A DNA stretch of 64,000 nucleotides from Neobacillus sp. FSL H8-0543. GTDB taxonomy: Bacteria; Bacillota; Bacilli; Bacillales; Cytobacillaceae. The translations under genes and the position numbers were made by a program. Position 1 is the stretch's first letter. The number at the start of each line of letters is the position of its first letter. The notes beneath the pieces were generated by a model. That model was not told the DNA's origin, did no database searches, and saw nothing but the letters and a program-made list of their open reading frames with translations. Below, one piece after another: positions 1 to 9,198 of the stretch. The stretch covers positions 2,431,001 through 2,495,000 of the forward strand of contig NZ_CP151943.1 of the NCBI RefSeq assembly GCF_038592905.1. Reading direction: 5' to 3'.

Positions 1-85
1 ATTTGTAATCTCCTGTATCTGTATTTTTATTTGGCTGTGTTAAACAAATCTGTTGATTTGCGCTCCAGGCACTGATCAATCCAGC
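1..85. repeat. Left edge; dispersed-repeat fragment
   Basis: No gene is seen before position 86. Positions 41-79 resemble the repeat at 44646-44695 (shared CTGTTGATT and GCTCCAGG blocks), so this is probably a degenerate copy of the same intergenic repeat family. Confidence 0.4.
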
Positions 86-1210
86 TTATTTCGATAGGTT
101 AAGAGTTGATTGCTTAATTTTTTCTTGCAATTTTTCGTAATAAAGATCAGCATCAACTGGGAATTCAACTGTTTGGTTCATCCAGGAAGATAAATAAATA
201 GCATTCGCGATATCTACACTTTGTAAACCGTCTTCTCCAGGTGCTAGGAGAGGTGTCCTATGCAGGATGCCATTGACCCAATTTTGAATGAGCCCCAGGT
301 GGCCTGGATTGCCACTATCGACAGGTATATCTATTCTTTGGTATTCGGGCATACCAAAGCCGCCTTTAAACGTTGCATTAAATTCTCGTTCTGATTGAGC
401 CAGTTTAAAAAATGTTAGTGCATTATTTTCAACTACGAGTTTCCCGTAGTCACCGACAATTTCAAAGCGATTGGTTCCCGGAGCTTCCCCTGTTGAAGCG
501 ATAAACACGCCTGTCGCACCATTTTCATACTCAACATAGGCCGTCACATCATCTTCCACTTCAATATCATGATATTTGCCATAGTGACAGAATGCATGGA
601 CACGCTTCAGTCTAAGACCGGTTATCCATTGCCACAAGTCCAGTTGGTGTGGAGCCTGGTTTAATAAGACCCCTCCACCCTCACCCTTCCAGGTTGCTCT
701 CCAGCTACTTAAATCATAATAACTTTGCGGCCGGTACCAATCTGTAATAATCCAATTTGTCCGCTTTATTTCCCCCAGTTCTCCCTTTTGAATCAGTTCG
801 CGTAATTTTTGATATAACGGGTTTATCCGTTGATTTAACATAACGGCAAATACCTTGCCACTTTTTCTGGCCGACTCATTCATTTCAATGACATGCTTGC
901 TATAGACCCCTGCCGGTTTTTCAACTAGAACATGAATACCTTTGGCGAATGCCTTTTTAGCTATTTCAGGATGACTGAAATGCGGTGTTGCAATAATCAC
1001 AGCATCAATGCCTGATTCTTGAAGAAACACATCTTCATCTTGGTAACATTGTACATTGCCTTTCACTTGCATTTTAATATCCTCAAGCTGTTGAATTCGG
1101 CCGCAAACCGCCGTTAACACAGCTCCCTCTACCAGCCCTGTATCCAATTGCAGGGCATATGTTCTGCCCATATAACCTATTCCAATTACACCAACCTTTA
1201 CGTTACCCAT
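86..1210 (-). CDS. Gfo/Idh/MocA family oxidoreductase
   Basis: This is an NAD(P)-dependent sugar or inositol-type dehydrogenase of 374 aa. An N-terminal Rossmann fold starts with GVIGIGYMG, followed by the family lysine motif EKPAG near residue 97 and a C-terminal substrate domain with an APHQLDLWQW block carrying the catalytic-type His. I chose the ATG at 1210 because a GAGG ribosome site lies 7 nt upstream; the longer TTG-started frame (1225) would bury that site. It follows another Gfo/Idh gene on the same strand, separated by a probable terminator. The pair lies at the distal end of the GH65 sugar cluster, which suggests oxidation or reduction of a sugar released by that system. The substrate cannot be read from the sequence. 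Confidence 0.85.
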   Translation of the reverse strand: MGNVKVGVIGIGYMGRTYALQLDTGLVEGAVLTAVCGRIQQLEDIKMQVKGNVQCYQDEDVFLQESGIDAVIIATPHFSHPEIAKKAFAKGIHVLVEKPAGVYSKHVIEMNESARKSGKVFAVMLNQRINPLYQKLRELIQKGELGEIKRTNWIITDWYRPQSYYDLSSWRATWKGEGGGVLLNQAPHQLDLWQWITGLRLKRVHAFCHYGKYHDIEVEDDVTAYVEYENGATGVFIASTGEAPGTNRFEIVGDYGKLVVENNALTFFKLAQSEREFNATFKGGFGMPEYQRIDIPVDSGNPGHLGLIQNWVNGILHRTPLLAPGEDGLQSVDIANAIYLSSWMNQTVEFPVDADLYYEKLQEKIKQSTLNLSK

Positions 1211-1251
1211 ATTATTACCTCGCAATTCTTACTTTTTGATATCATTCCCAA

Positions 1252-1282
1252 TAAAAAAATCCTCCTCTAAATCTAGAAGAGG
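1252..1282 (-). terminator. Terminator between the two Gfo/Idh genes
   Basis: An 8-bp stem with one G.U pair (arms 1261-1268 and 1275-1282) is followed on the - strand by a run of seven T. It would end transcripts of the gene at 1291-2277. Confidence 0.7.
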
Positions 1283-1290
1283 GAGCGTTG

Positions 1291-2277
1291 TTATTTTCTG
1301 TTCTCGGCAATTTCATCCATGACCCAGTTCGTTCTCGCACCAGTCACCCCAATACTTGGGCACTGACTGCTGTCTTTTGTTAAGTCTGCCACAATCGTTT
1401 CTATCAAGGGTTGATGGACGTGGAGCGGCGCTTCAAAACTCCATTGCTCTCTTCCACTTGCCGTCGTCAAAACAATGGGCTCATTTCCAAAAGTTGAAAA
1501 GGTAATTTTCCCATTACTGCCAACGATTTCATTCACATCTACATCTTCAAAGGCAGTAAAACACCAACTGCCAACTCCATGGACTCCCGACTCAAATAGG
1601 TAGGTACCTGTAACGATATCTTCCGCACGATAATAACCTGCTTGATTGGATGCAAAACCTCGAACATCCTTAATTGGCCCAAACAAATAATCTAATAAAT
1701 CAAGCGTGTGACTAGCTAAATCAAAAAACAGGCCACCTCCGGCTATCTCAGGATGAACTCTCCACGGGAGATTTTTTGAATCCAATACATCATCTGAAGC
1801 TTTTTGATACTGTGTTGTTGAAACAAAACGAACATCACCGACTGCTTTATTTTCTAATAACTCTTTTACTTTTAAAAATTGGGGCAGAGCCCTACGGTAG
1901 TAAGCAACATAAAGAGGTACGCCTGCAGCTTTGCATGCAGCAATCATTTCATTGCATTCCTCAAAATTGAGCGCCATTGGCTTTTCTACATAAACTGGTT
2001 TTCCTGCCTTTGCCACTTTAATGGTATATTCTTTATGTGAACTTGGTGGTGTCGCAATATAGACGGCATCGACATCTGGGTCGTTAATCAGTTCATCAGC
2101 ATTATCGTACCATTTCGGTACATGATGTCTTTCCGCATAATCCTTTGCCAGTACAGCGGTCCTCCGCATGACAGCAACTAACTCTGAATTTTTAATTTTC
2201 TGGAATGCTGGTCCACTTTTCACTTCCGTCACATCACCGCATCCAATAATTCCCCAACGGACTTTTTCAAAATTCAT
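1291..2277 (-). CDS. Gfo/Idh/MocA family oxidoreductase
   Basis: A 328-aa NAD(P)-dependent dehydrogenase. It has the Rossmann start WGIIGCGDV, an EKPMAL motif with the conserved lysine near residue 99, and a FDLASHTLDLLDY block carrying the expected His. AAGGAG lies 9 nt before the ATG. It diverges clearly from the neighbour at 86-1210, so the two are probably not interchangeable. Paired Gfo/Idh enzymes beside sugar phosphorylases or CUT1 importers often handle keto-sugars, inositols or anhydro-sugars in the same pathway. That is context only; no specific substrate is claimed. Confidence 0.87.
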   Translation of the reverse strand: MNFEKVRWGIIGCGDVTEVKSGPAFQKIKNSELVAVMRRTAVLAKDYAERHHVPKWYDNADELINDPDVDAVYIATPPSSHKEYTIKVAKAGKPVYVEKPMALNFEECNEMIAACKAAGVPLYVAYYRRALPQFLKVKELLENKAVGDVRFVSTTQYQKASDDVLDSKNLPWRVHPEIAGGGLFFDLASHTLDLLDYLFGPIKDVRGFASNQAGYYRAEDIVTGTYLFESGVHGVGSWCFTAFEDVDVNEIVGSNGKITFSTFGNEPIVLTTASGREQWSFEAPLHVHQPLIETIVADLTKDSSQCPSIGVTGARTNWVMDEIAENRK

Positions 2278-2335
2278 GGCTTATTCTCCTTCTAGGTCAA
2301 GACCCTAATTTCCATACCTAACACCACGCAGGCAT

Positions 2336-2371
2336 TTAAAGAAGCCTAGTCCAAACGGACTTGGCTTCTTT
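2336..2371 (-). terminator. Hairpin downstream of first GH65 gene
   Basis: A long stem (arms about 2341-2352 and 2357-2368, loop AAAC) lies between the GH65 gene and the Gfo/Idh pair. The T tail is weak on the - strand and somewhat better on the + strand, so termination may be partial. Confidence 0.5.
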
Positions 2372-2482
2372 GTTATTAAAAATTTGTAAGGTGCTCCCAA
2401 TTAAGTACAACAATAACATGGTGACCCATCGTGAGTCGAGAGGAAATGGAGGAGCTATCTTTCACAATTAGCCATCCTATCC

Positions 2483-4753
2483 TTAAACCCTAACCTCTTT
2501 CCCCTTTACAAGAGAGATATCCCTGCCCTTGTGGGTAATTGTCAGATCTTCCCCATCTAAAATCAGATAAGTAACTGCATCCTTTTCGATGTTTGCACGA
2601 AGGAATCTATTCTGGTACTGGAGTTGGAACTGGAGCGAAGTCCATTCTTCCGGAAGAGTGGGAGAAAGTGACAAACCGCTTTCCTTCAATCTCAAACCGG
2701 CAAACCCGAATACGATTGCCAACCACGTTCCGCCCATATTTGCCAGGTGAAGACCATCTTTTGTGTTTCCATGAGTATTATCTAAATCCAAGCGGGAAGT
2801 TTCATTAAAATAACGATAAGCCTTCTCTTTATAGCCTAGCCTCGATGCCATAATACTGAAGACACAATACGATAGAGAAGAATCATGAGTCGTTACTTTT
2901 TCGTAGTAATCATAAGAATTCTTAATGGTTTCAAGGTCCTGCTCATCTTCTAACAGAAAATGAGAAAGTACAGTATCGGCTTGCTTACTAACCTGATAAC
3001 GGTACAGGGTTAATGGATGATAGTTCAGCAATAGCGGGAATTTCTCTTTAGGCGTATTTTCAAGATCCCAACGCGCCTTCGATAAAAAGCTGTCATCCTG
3101 TGCAGAAATCTTTTGTCCTTCATCATATGGAAGGTACATATTTTCCCCAGCAGCTTGCCATTCATCCACTTCTTCTTCAGTTACTCCAAGCCTTTCGACC
3201 AACTCTGTTAACACATCATTATTGGTTTCTTTTAATAAACGATGCATCTTTGCAGCCCAAAGCAAATTATGTTTGGCCATCGCATTTGTATAATAGTTAT
3301 TGTTTACAATGCACGTATATTCGTCTGGACCCGTTACGTTATCAATTCTAAATTGACCGTTTAGCATATGACCCGTATCGACCCAGAGGCGAGCTGTTTC
3401 GAAAAGTACTTCGGCCATATAATCCTTTAGGAAATCTTCATCCTTTGTTACTAAATAATATTGAATATAACTATAGGCAATATCAGCACTAATATGATAT
3501 TGGGCTGTGCCTGCAGGGAAGAATGCAGAGCTTTCCGGTCCTGTTATTGTTCGCCAAGGGAATAGAGCCCCCTTTTTATGTCCCATTTCCCTCGCACGAG
3601 CACGAGCGCTGTCTAAAATAGAGTATCGCTGCAATAATAGATTTTTAGCAATTTCCGGATGAGTCATTAAGAATACTGGTAACATATAAATTTCTGTATC
3701 CCAGAAATAATGGCCCTCATATCCTTCTCCTGATAACCCTTTCGCAGCTATGTTACTCACTCGTTCTTTACCTGCTGATTGCAAAAGTTGATAAATGCTG
3801 AAGCGGATGGATTGTTGAAGCTCCTCAGCCCCACCGATTTTTACATCAGATTTATTCCAGAATTGATCCAGGTAACCTTTCTGTTCAACTAAAAGATTAG
3901 CAAAAGACTTCTCCTTCGTGTGCTGATATACATCCACTGCCTTTTCAGCTACATCGTCCCCATGTCGGAGTGTGTCAGTGTAAATGTTGAACTTGGTAAA
4001 TTGAATCGTTTGATTCCCTTCGAACAGATACACTTCAGAAGTACTGCTGTCTAAAGCTTTCCTGTCATATTGATAATTCTCCGCTATAACCTTAGAGAAA
4101 CTTAAACAGGCAACCTCTAAATTTGTAGCAAACGTTTTATCCTTAACAATACTATATGCTTCTTCCTGACGAACTTCGGTTACATGCAGCCGTTTTGCGT
4201 GGCCAGAAGCAACACGTGGATCACTTTTATCAACAAAATTTGATACATCTCCATTTACATTTGAAACGATTCTTACATGATGAACAAGGGTAATCGGCTC
4301 AATCTTTATATCAATCGCGAATAATTCTTTCGTTGCAAAGGAAACGATTCTTTTAAAATAAAGATTAACCTCTTTTCCTTTTGGTGATTTCCAGTGAACA
4401 ATTCGCTCAGAAAATCCTGCATCCATATGCAGATTGCGTTTGAAATGAATAATTTCGCCTTCAAATAAAGAAAAACGTTCATCATCAATATAAATTTCCA
4501 CCGTTTGTCCATCAATAACATTTACGAGTTTTTGTTGCTTCTCAGGAAAGGCAAAAAGTTTTTCCCCGTAACTGATTTCAACCTCATCGTGGAAGGCATT
4601 AATGTATGTACCACGAATCGATTTAAATCCCTCCTTGTACCCTTCTTCAAAATTCCCACGGACTCCAAGATAGCCGTTACCTAAGGATAAAAGGCTTTCA
4701 TTTATTAACAGATTATCATTATCAGTCTCGGACTTTGTTAATTTCCACGTCAT
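2483..4753 (-). CDS. Glycoside hydrolase family 65 disaccharide phosphorylase
   Basis: About 756 aa. GH65 enzymes cleave alpha-glucosides with inorganic phosphate, giving beta-glucose 1-phosphate. The family core is intact: N-terminal LGNGYLGVRGNFEEGY, central GEGYEGHYFWDTE, the acid-catalyst block VTGPDEYTCIVNNNYYTN, and C-terminal HDSSLS. The block differs from that of maltose phosphorylases as I recall them (GPNEYENNVNNNWYTN), so maltose is less likely; a kojibiose-, nigerose- or glucosylglycerol-type substrate is open. The ATG at 4753 has GAGG 8 nt upstream; a GTG at 4771 has no visible site. It lies 27 bp after the beta-phosphoglucomutase gene, the classic partner that uses its product. 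Confidence 0.88.
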   Translation of the reverse strand: MTWKLTKSETDNDNLLINESLLSLGNGYLGVRGNFEEGYKEGFKSIRGTYINAFHDEVEISYGEKLFAFPEKQQKLVNVIDGQTVEIYIDDERFSLFEGEIIHFKRNLHMDAGFSERIVHWKSPKGKEVNLYFKRIVSFATKELFAIDIKIEPITLVHHVRIVSNVNGDVSNFVDKSDPRVASGHAKRLHVTEVRQEEAYSIVKDKTFATNLEVACLSFSKVIAENYQYDRKALDSSTSEVYLFEGNQTIQFTKFNIYTDTLRHGDDVAEKAVDVYQHTKEKSFANLLVEQKGYLDQFWNKSDVKIGGAEELQQSIRFSIYQLLQSAGKERVSNIAAKGLSGEGYEGHYFWDTEIYMLPVFLMTHPEIAKNLLLQRYSILDSARARAREMGHKKGALFPWRTITGPESSAFFPAGTAQYHISADIAYSYIQYYLVTKDEDFLKDYMAEVLFETARLWVDTGHMLNGQFRIDNVTGPDEYTCIVNNNYYTNAMAKHNLLWAAKMHRLLKETNNDVLTELVERLGVTEEEVDEWQAAGENMYLPYDEGQKISAQDDSFLSKARWDLENTPKEKFPLLLNYHPLTLYRYQVSKQADTVLSHFLLEDEQDLETIKNSYDYYEKVTTHDSSLSYCVFSIMASRLGYKEKAYRYFNETSRLDLDNTHGNTKDGLHLANMGGTWLAIVFGFAGLRLKESGLSLSPTLPEEWTSLQFQLQYQNRFLRANIEKDAVTYLILDGEDLTITHKGRDISLVKGKEVRV

Positions 4754-4780
4754 GCCCTTCGCCTCGCTCACTATAGTAAA

Positions 4781-5452
4781 TTATTCTAAATTAAATTGTT
4801 TTAATATTTCATCAAGGTCTAATAGAGTTGTATCGCTCACTATATAATCAGCAGCCGACAAGTGTACCTTGTCGCCAATCCCAACGGAAAACATGCCTGC
4901 CTGATTAATCGCTTCAATTCCAGCAGCTGCATCTTCTAGTCCAACACATTCTCCATAAGGAATGTTTAGATAATCAGCTGCGGTTGTAAAGGTTTCCGGG
5001 TCTGGCTTTCCTTTCGTTACCTTCGCTGCATCAACAATATAATCTATGTAATGGGTAAGACCAAGCAGTTCCAATACCCTTTGGGCATTCTTGCTAGCAG
5101 ATCCAATCGCAATTTTAATATGATTCTCTTTCAATTTAGTAAAGAGTTCTTCAATACCAGGTAAAACATTTTCTGGTTTTATCGTCTTAATTAACTCCAC
5201 ATAATGGTCATTCTTTTGATAAGCAAGTTTCTCTTTTTCTTTCTGAGGCATATCTTTTAAAGAAGGGTTTAATGCCAGAATCCTTTCTAAGGAATCCATC
5301 CGGCTAATCCCTTTAAGCTGCTCATTAAACTGTCTATCAATGGTTATGCCGAGTTCCTCTGCAAGCTTTTTCCATGCCAAATAGTGAAATTCTGCCGTAT
5401 CTGTGATAACCCCATCTAAATCAAATATGAAGGCTTTCGGAGTCTGTTTCAT
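4781..5452 (-). CDS. pgmB: Beta-phosphoglucomutase (HAD superfamily)
   Basis: A 223-aa HAD-family enzyme converting beta-glucose 1-phosphate to glucose 6-phosphate. Motif I FDLDGVITDTAEFH (residues 9-22) has the nucleophile Asp and the second acid Asp. GSASKN is motif II, the lysine in TKGKPDPETF is motif III, and GLEDAAAGIEA is motif IV. The cap contains KGISRMDSLERIL, as in known beta-phosphoglucomutases. Its place directly before a GH65 gene supports the assignment: inverting phosphorylases release the beta-anomer that this enzyme needs. A terminator-like hairpin lies between it and the lacI-type gene, so it may have lower or separately controlled expression. Confidence 0.92.
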   Translation of the reverse strand: MKQTPKAFIFDLDGVITDTAEFHYLAWKKLAEELGITIDRQFNEQLKGISRMDSLERILALNPSLKDMPQKEKEKLAYQKNDHYVELIKTIKPENVLPGIEELFTKLKENHIKIAIGSASKNAQRVLELLGLTHYIDYIVDAAKVTKGKPDPETFTTAADYLNIPYGECVGLEDAAAGIEAINQAGMFSVGIGDKVHLSAADYIVSDTTLLDLDEILKQFNLE

Positions 5453-5485
5453 TGTCGTTTCCTTTCTTTCAAGAGATATTTCTTT

Positions 5486-5510
5486 ATAAAAAAGGGCCTA
5501 TTCTTGGCCC
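5486..5510 (-). terminator. Terminator-like hairpin after LacI gene, inside the operon
   Basis: Arms GGGCC (5494-5498) and GGCCC (5506-5510) with a 7-nt loop are followed on the - strand by six T and then ATA. It lies between the regulator and pgmB and would reduce readthrough into pgmB and the first GH65 gene. Confidence 0.65.
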
Positions 5511-5520
5511 ATTCATTCCA

Positions 5521-6546
5521 TTAATCTAAGCCTCGTGCTTCCCCAACCGTCCCGCGTTCAACTAACTGATAGGGAACAAATACATGTCTTGTATCCTGCT
5601 TATTCTCCATCAGATTCTTCAATAGAAGAGCGGATTGTCTTCCAATTTCCACAAAATCCTGGTGAATGGTAGTAAGTTTTGGTTCCGTATAACTGCTGAA
5701 AACCAAATTATCAAATCCAGTAATTGAAACATCCTCAGGAATTCTTAAACCTGCTTCTTTTACTGCCCGCATCACGCCATATGCCATTAGGTCACTAAAG
5801 CAAAGAAACGCCGTCGGACATTTCTCTTGCAAATAATTTTTAGCTAAAGCATAGGCTTTATCCTCAGAGAAATCGGCATGAAGAATATCTTCCTTATGAA
5901 TCTTCAGGTCATATTTTTTATATGCCTCCTTGACACCATTCATCCGGTCCATGTTTACATAGGTCTCTTCTGTTCCCGCCATTATTACAATTTTACGATG
6001 ATTGCGTTCCAATAAATAACAAGCAACCTCTTTACTTGCCTTTGCATTATTAATTGAAACACTACCAATTAATTTATTTGAATCCTCTTTTAAAATGTCT
6101 ATATAGACGACAGGAATATTCGTATTGATTAATTCTTTAAAATAAGGATCGTCTGTTCGAATTCCTTGTAAAACAGCGCCGCCAATGTTTCGTTCACTAC
6201 AAAATTGAGCATAGCTTTTTTGCCGTTGTTTTAGTGAATCTATTAAATACACAGATAATTCATGGTCATTTTCTTCTACTGCCTGATAGACACCCTTGAA
6301 AATATCGAATGCATTGGTGTCCTTTTCATTTTGATTAAAAACTCCGGACGAGATTAATCCAATCGTTCTCTGTTTCTTTGATGATAGATTTTTAGCCACC
6401 AAATTAGGCGAGTATTCTAGTTCCTTCGCTATTTCAAAAATTCGTTGTCGAGTTTTCACACTAACATCCGGGTAATTATTGAATGCTTTTGAAACGACAG
6501 CAATCGAAACACCTGCTTTTTTGGCAACATCTTTTATTGTAGCCAT
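5521..6546 (-). CDS. LacI-family transcriptional regulator
   Basis: A 341-aa repressor. The N-terminal LacI helix-turn-helix reads TIKDVAKKAGVSIAVVSKAF, followed by a hinge ending LVAKNLSSKK and a periplasmic-binding-like sugar domain with the usual C-terminal TTIHQDF block. GGAGGTGA lies 7 nt before the ATG. Encoded within the sugar operon, it is the natural candidate for the two AAAACGTTTT operators upstream of the first operon gene (12899). The effector is unknown; a disaccharide or phosphosugar of the pathway is likely. Confidence 0.9.
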   Translation of the reverse strand: MATIKDVAKKAGVSIAVVSKAFNNYPDVSVKTRQRIFEIAKELEYSPNLVAKNLSSKKQRTIGLISSGVFNQNEKDTNAFDIFKGVYQAVEENDHELSVYLIDSLKQRQKSYAQFCSERNIGGAVLQGIRTDDPYFKELINTNIPVVYIDILKEDSNKLIGSVSINNAKASKEVACYLLERNHRKIVIMAGTEETYVNMDRMNGVKEAYKKYDLKIHKEDILHADFSEDKAYALAKNYLQEKCPTAFLCFSDLMAYGVMRAVKEAGLRIPEDVSITGFDNLVFSSYTEPKLTTIHQDFVEIGRQSALLLKNLMENKQDTRHVFVPYQLVERGTVGEARGLD

Positions 6547-6615
6547 TGAACAATCACCTCCAATTAACCAATCATAAATTCAGTTATTAATGCCAACTAG
6601 TCTTTACAAAAAACA

Positions 6616-7314
6616 CTACATATTTTGTACTGCTGATTTCTTTTCTACTTTCAACGTAAATTTATAGAACGCATAGAAAGATAAAAACACACTGATTGTG
6701 CCTGAGAAAAAAGGTAACAAAAACCAAACCTTTGTACTTATATAGATGATTAAGATATTCAAAATTAGGATGATAAAGGACAATAACGGCCTTCCGAATG
6801 TAAGAAAAAATGAATTCTTAAACAAATCTCTCAAGCACATACGATAATGTGCAGTTAAGGAGAAGAAGTTCATGTTCATAACGAACAGAAGGAGTCCAAT
6901 AATCATGAATATGATCGTTAAAAGGTCATTTTCTTTACTAAAAAAATACAGGTCCATTATCCAAATAAGCCAAATGATTCCCCACCCCGCACCTGATAGT
7001 AGTGCTGTCTTGTAGCTATCTTTAAAATAGGAAAAATAAGTCTTGATAAGTGACGTTTGATCTTTTTCCAATAACCAATCGCGAGTTACTCCAAACAAAG
7101 CTACCGTACTAGGAAAAAGAAGGATAGGGAATAATAGTAAAGCAGGCACCATATGCATAATCATTGCACTTCTTGAATCATTAAAAAGAGAACTTAGAAC
7201 GATAATTGTTATAGGGAGATTTATTATAAACCATAAGATATTTACTATGGTGAAGCGCATAAACCATTCTGCTATCAGATGGATACCTCCCATTAATCCT
7301 GAAATATCCCGCAT
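6616..7314 (-). CDS. YesL/DUF624 family membrane protein
   Basis: A 232-aa protein with about five hydrophobic helices (around residues 17-40, 50-75, 100-122, 130-150 and 165-205) and the conserved family element FPSTVALFGVTRDWL. Proteins of this family (B. subtilis YesL as prototype) are regularly encoded with CUT1 ABC sugar importers. Their biochemical role is not established; an accessory role in uptake is often suggested. GGAGG lies 7 nt before the ATG. The gene follows the two permease genes on the same strand and is clearly part of their unit. Confidence 0.8.
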   Translation of the reverse strand: MRDISGLMGGIHLIAEWFMRFTIVNILWFIINLPITIIVLSSLFNDSRSAMIMHMVPALLLFPILLFPSTVALFGVTRDWLLEKDQTSLIKTYFSYFKDSYKTALLSGAGWGIIWLIWIMDLYFFSKENDLLTIIFMIIGLLLFVMNMNFFSLTAHYRMCLRDLFKNSFFLTFGRPLLSFIILILNILIIYISTKVWFLLPFFSGTISVFLSFYAFYKFTLKVEKKSAVQNM

Positions 7315-7391
7315 ATTGCTTCCTCCTTCATAATGACTACCCTTTCACCTGGGGATTTTTTCGGAGCAAGCAGCGAAAATAAGCCCACGTA

Positions 7392-8228
7392 CTATTTGAC
7401 TGCACCGTCCCCAATTCCTTTAATAATATGCTTTTGAGCAAGGATAAAGAAAATAACAATTGGGATCATCGTTAGTAGTAAACCAGCCATTGCCATATTC
7501 CACTGAATGGTAAATTCGCCAAAGAAATAGAAGGTTGATAGAGGAATCGTTCTTAAGTCCTTATCCGTCAATGTTAATGAAGGTAATAGATAGTCATTCC
7601 AAATGCTAATGATATTAATGATTAAAACCGTAACCGTTATTGGTTTTAAAATCGGGAAAATAATTCTCCAAAAGACACCGAACTTAGATGCACCGTCTAT
7701 CGTAGCTGCTTCTTCTAGCGAAACAGGGACAGATTTTATAAAACCATGATATAAGAAAACAGAAATACTTGAGTTGAAACCAACGTTCATAAAGATTAGC
7801 CCTTCACGGGTATTTAACATTGGGATGCCAAGCGTATCCATAATGTTCCCCATTAACTGCATCAAAGGCATCATGATGGTTTGAAACGGGATTAACATCG
7901 TTGCAATAAAGATCATAAAAATGACATTACTTAACTTATTGTTCGTTCTAACTAACATCCAAGCCGTCATGGAAGATAAAACAACTAGAAGGATGATTGA
8001 AATAATCGTTATATATAATGAGTTTCCAAGTGCATTAAGGAAGTTCATTTTTTCCATTGCACCAATGTAGTATTGAAATCCAAAATTTTCAGGCCAGGCA
8101 AGAACATTTTCATATAGTTCCTGGCGATTTTTAAATGAGTTCACAAAAATAATGTAGATTGGAGATAAGAAGAAAAGTGCAACTAATATAAGTAATACTT
8201 CTTTGAGAATTTTATTAGTTGTTCTCAT
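7392..8228 (-). CDS. CUT1 ABC sugar transporter permease (MalG-like)
   Basis: A 278-aa inner-membrane permease with six predicted helices. The EAA loop that docks the ATPase reads EEAATIDGASKFGVFWRIIFP, trimmed by one residue in some relatives. The ATG at 8228 has AGGTGG 7 nt upstream and overlaps the stop of the preceding permease gene, so the two are translationally coupled; a GTG three bases earlier is possible. It forms a heterodimer with the product of 8228-9112. No ATP-binding subunit gene occurs anywhere in the cluster, so a shared MsmX/MsmK-type ATPase encoded elsewhere is expected. Confidence 0.9.
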   Translation of the reverse strand: MRTTNKILKEVLLILVALFFLSPIYIIFVNSFKNRQELYENVLAWPENFGFQYYIGAMEKMNFLNALGNSLYITIISIILLVVLSSMTAWMLVRTNNKLSNVIFMIFIATMLIPFQTIMMPLMQLMGNIMDTLGIPMLNTREGLIFMNVGFNSSISVFLYHGFIKSVPVSLEEAATIDGASKFGVFWRIIFPILKPITVTVLIINIISIWNDYLLPSLTLTDKDLRTIPLSTFYFFGEFTIQWNMAMAGLLLTMIPIVIFFILAQKHIIKGIGDGAVK

Positions 8229-9112
8229 CACATTTCCACCTCTCGCTTTTTCGTTAGGTACACTTGTGTCAACGCAATCACTGCAACAATTAAGAAAAAG
8301 ACAATCGCTTTAGCCTGACCAAGTCCATAATTCGAATACCCAAAAATCTCATTATAAATATTCATTGCAAACATTTCTGTGGAATTAGCAGGGCCACCAC
8401 CCGTTAATGATAGGTTCGTATCGTAAATTTTAAATGCTGAAGAAAGGGTTAAAAATAGACTGATTGTAAAGGATGGCATTAAGAGAGGGAAAATAATTTT
8501 TCTTAACTTTTGCCAATTATTTGCTCCATCAATCTTAGATGCTTCCAATAATTCACCAGGAATCGCTTGAATACCTGCTATGTAAATTATCATAATGTAA
8601 CCGGCCATTTGCCAAGTAAATACAACAACTAAAGCATACAAGGAATAGTTAGGATCTAATAGCCAATTTAAAAAGATGCTGTCCAATCCTGTTATCTCCC
8701 CAATTAGGGTAAAAACATCAGAGAATACAAATTGCCAAATATAACCTAACATTAGACCACCAATTAAATAAGGCATAAATACCATCGTACGTGCTGTATT
8801 AGCTGTTCTGAGGTTGGATGTAACTAGAAGTGCAAATCCCAGTCCCACAATATTAACAGAAATAACTGCCAAGACGGTAAATTTAATCGTCAGCCATGCG
8901 GAATTTAGAAAGCGTTCATCATCAAATAATTTGGCAAAGTTCTCTAATCCAACAAAAACCATTGGGTTCGCTGCAATCCCATCCCAATCAAAAAAGGAAT
9001 AGTAGATTCCGATTAGAAATGGAATGATCACGACAACCGAAAAGATTATCACAAGCGGAGCTGTAAATAATGCATACCAACCCCAATTCTTTCTTTTTGT
9101 CACTTTAACCAC
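8228..9112 (-). CDS. CUT1 ABC sugar transporter permease (MalF-like)
   Basis: A 294-aa permease with six or seven helices and the EAA loop ELLEASKIDGANNWQKLRKI near residues 185-205. The N-terminus has a single helix (about 14-35) followed by the SFFDWDGI segment typical of bacillary MsmF/MalF-like proteins. The start is uncertain: GTG at 9112 with a weak AGAAAG upstream, or GTG at 9103. It overlaps the MalG-like gene and follows the binding-protein gene, from which it is separated by a strong hairpin. Confidence 0.88.
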   Translation of the reverse strand: MVKVTKRKNWGWYALFTAPLVIIFSVVVIIPFLIGIYYSFFDWDGIAANPMVFVGLENFAKLFDDERFLNSAWLTIKFTVLAVISVNIVGLGFALLVTSNLRTANTARTMVFMPYLIGGLMLGYIWQFVFSDVFTLIGEITGLDSIFLNWLLDPNYSLYALVVVFTWQMAGYIMIIYIAGIQAIPGELLEASKIDGANNWQKLRKIIFPLLMPSFTISLFLTLSSAFKIYDTNLSLTGGGPANSTEMFAMNIYNEIFGYSNYGLGQAKAIVFFLIVAVIALTQVYLTKKREVEM

Positions 9113-9147
9113 TTCTTTCTAGTAATTATCGTGGATAGTATTTACTA

Positions 9148-9171
9148 GACACGCCTAAATTCAGGCGTGTC
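9148..9171 (-). promoter_or_regulatory. Intercistronic stem-loop between binding-protein and permease genes
   Basis: A perfect 9-bp GC-rich stem (9148-9156 with 9163-9171, loop of 6) lies just after the binding-protein stop. On the coding strand it lacks a T run, so it reads as an mRNA-stabilising hairpin at the 3' end of the binding-protein message. Such hairpins keep binding protein in excess over permease. Confidence 0.55.
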
Positions 9172-9198
9172 CAGCCTTTTTTATTTTACAAAACTCTA

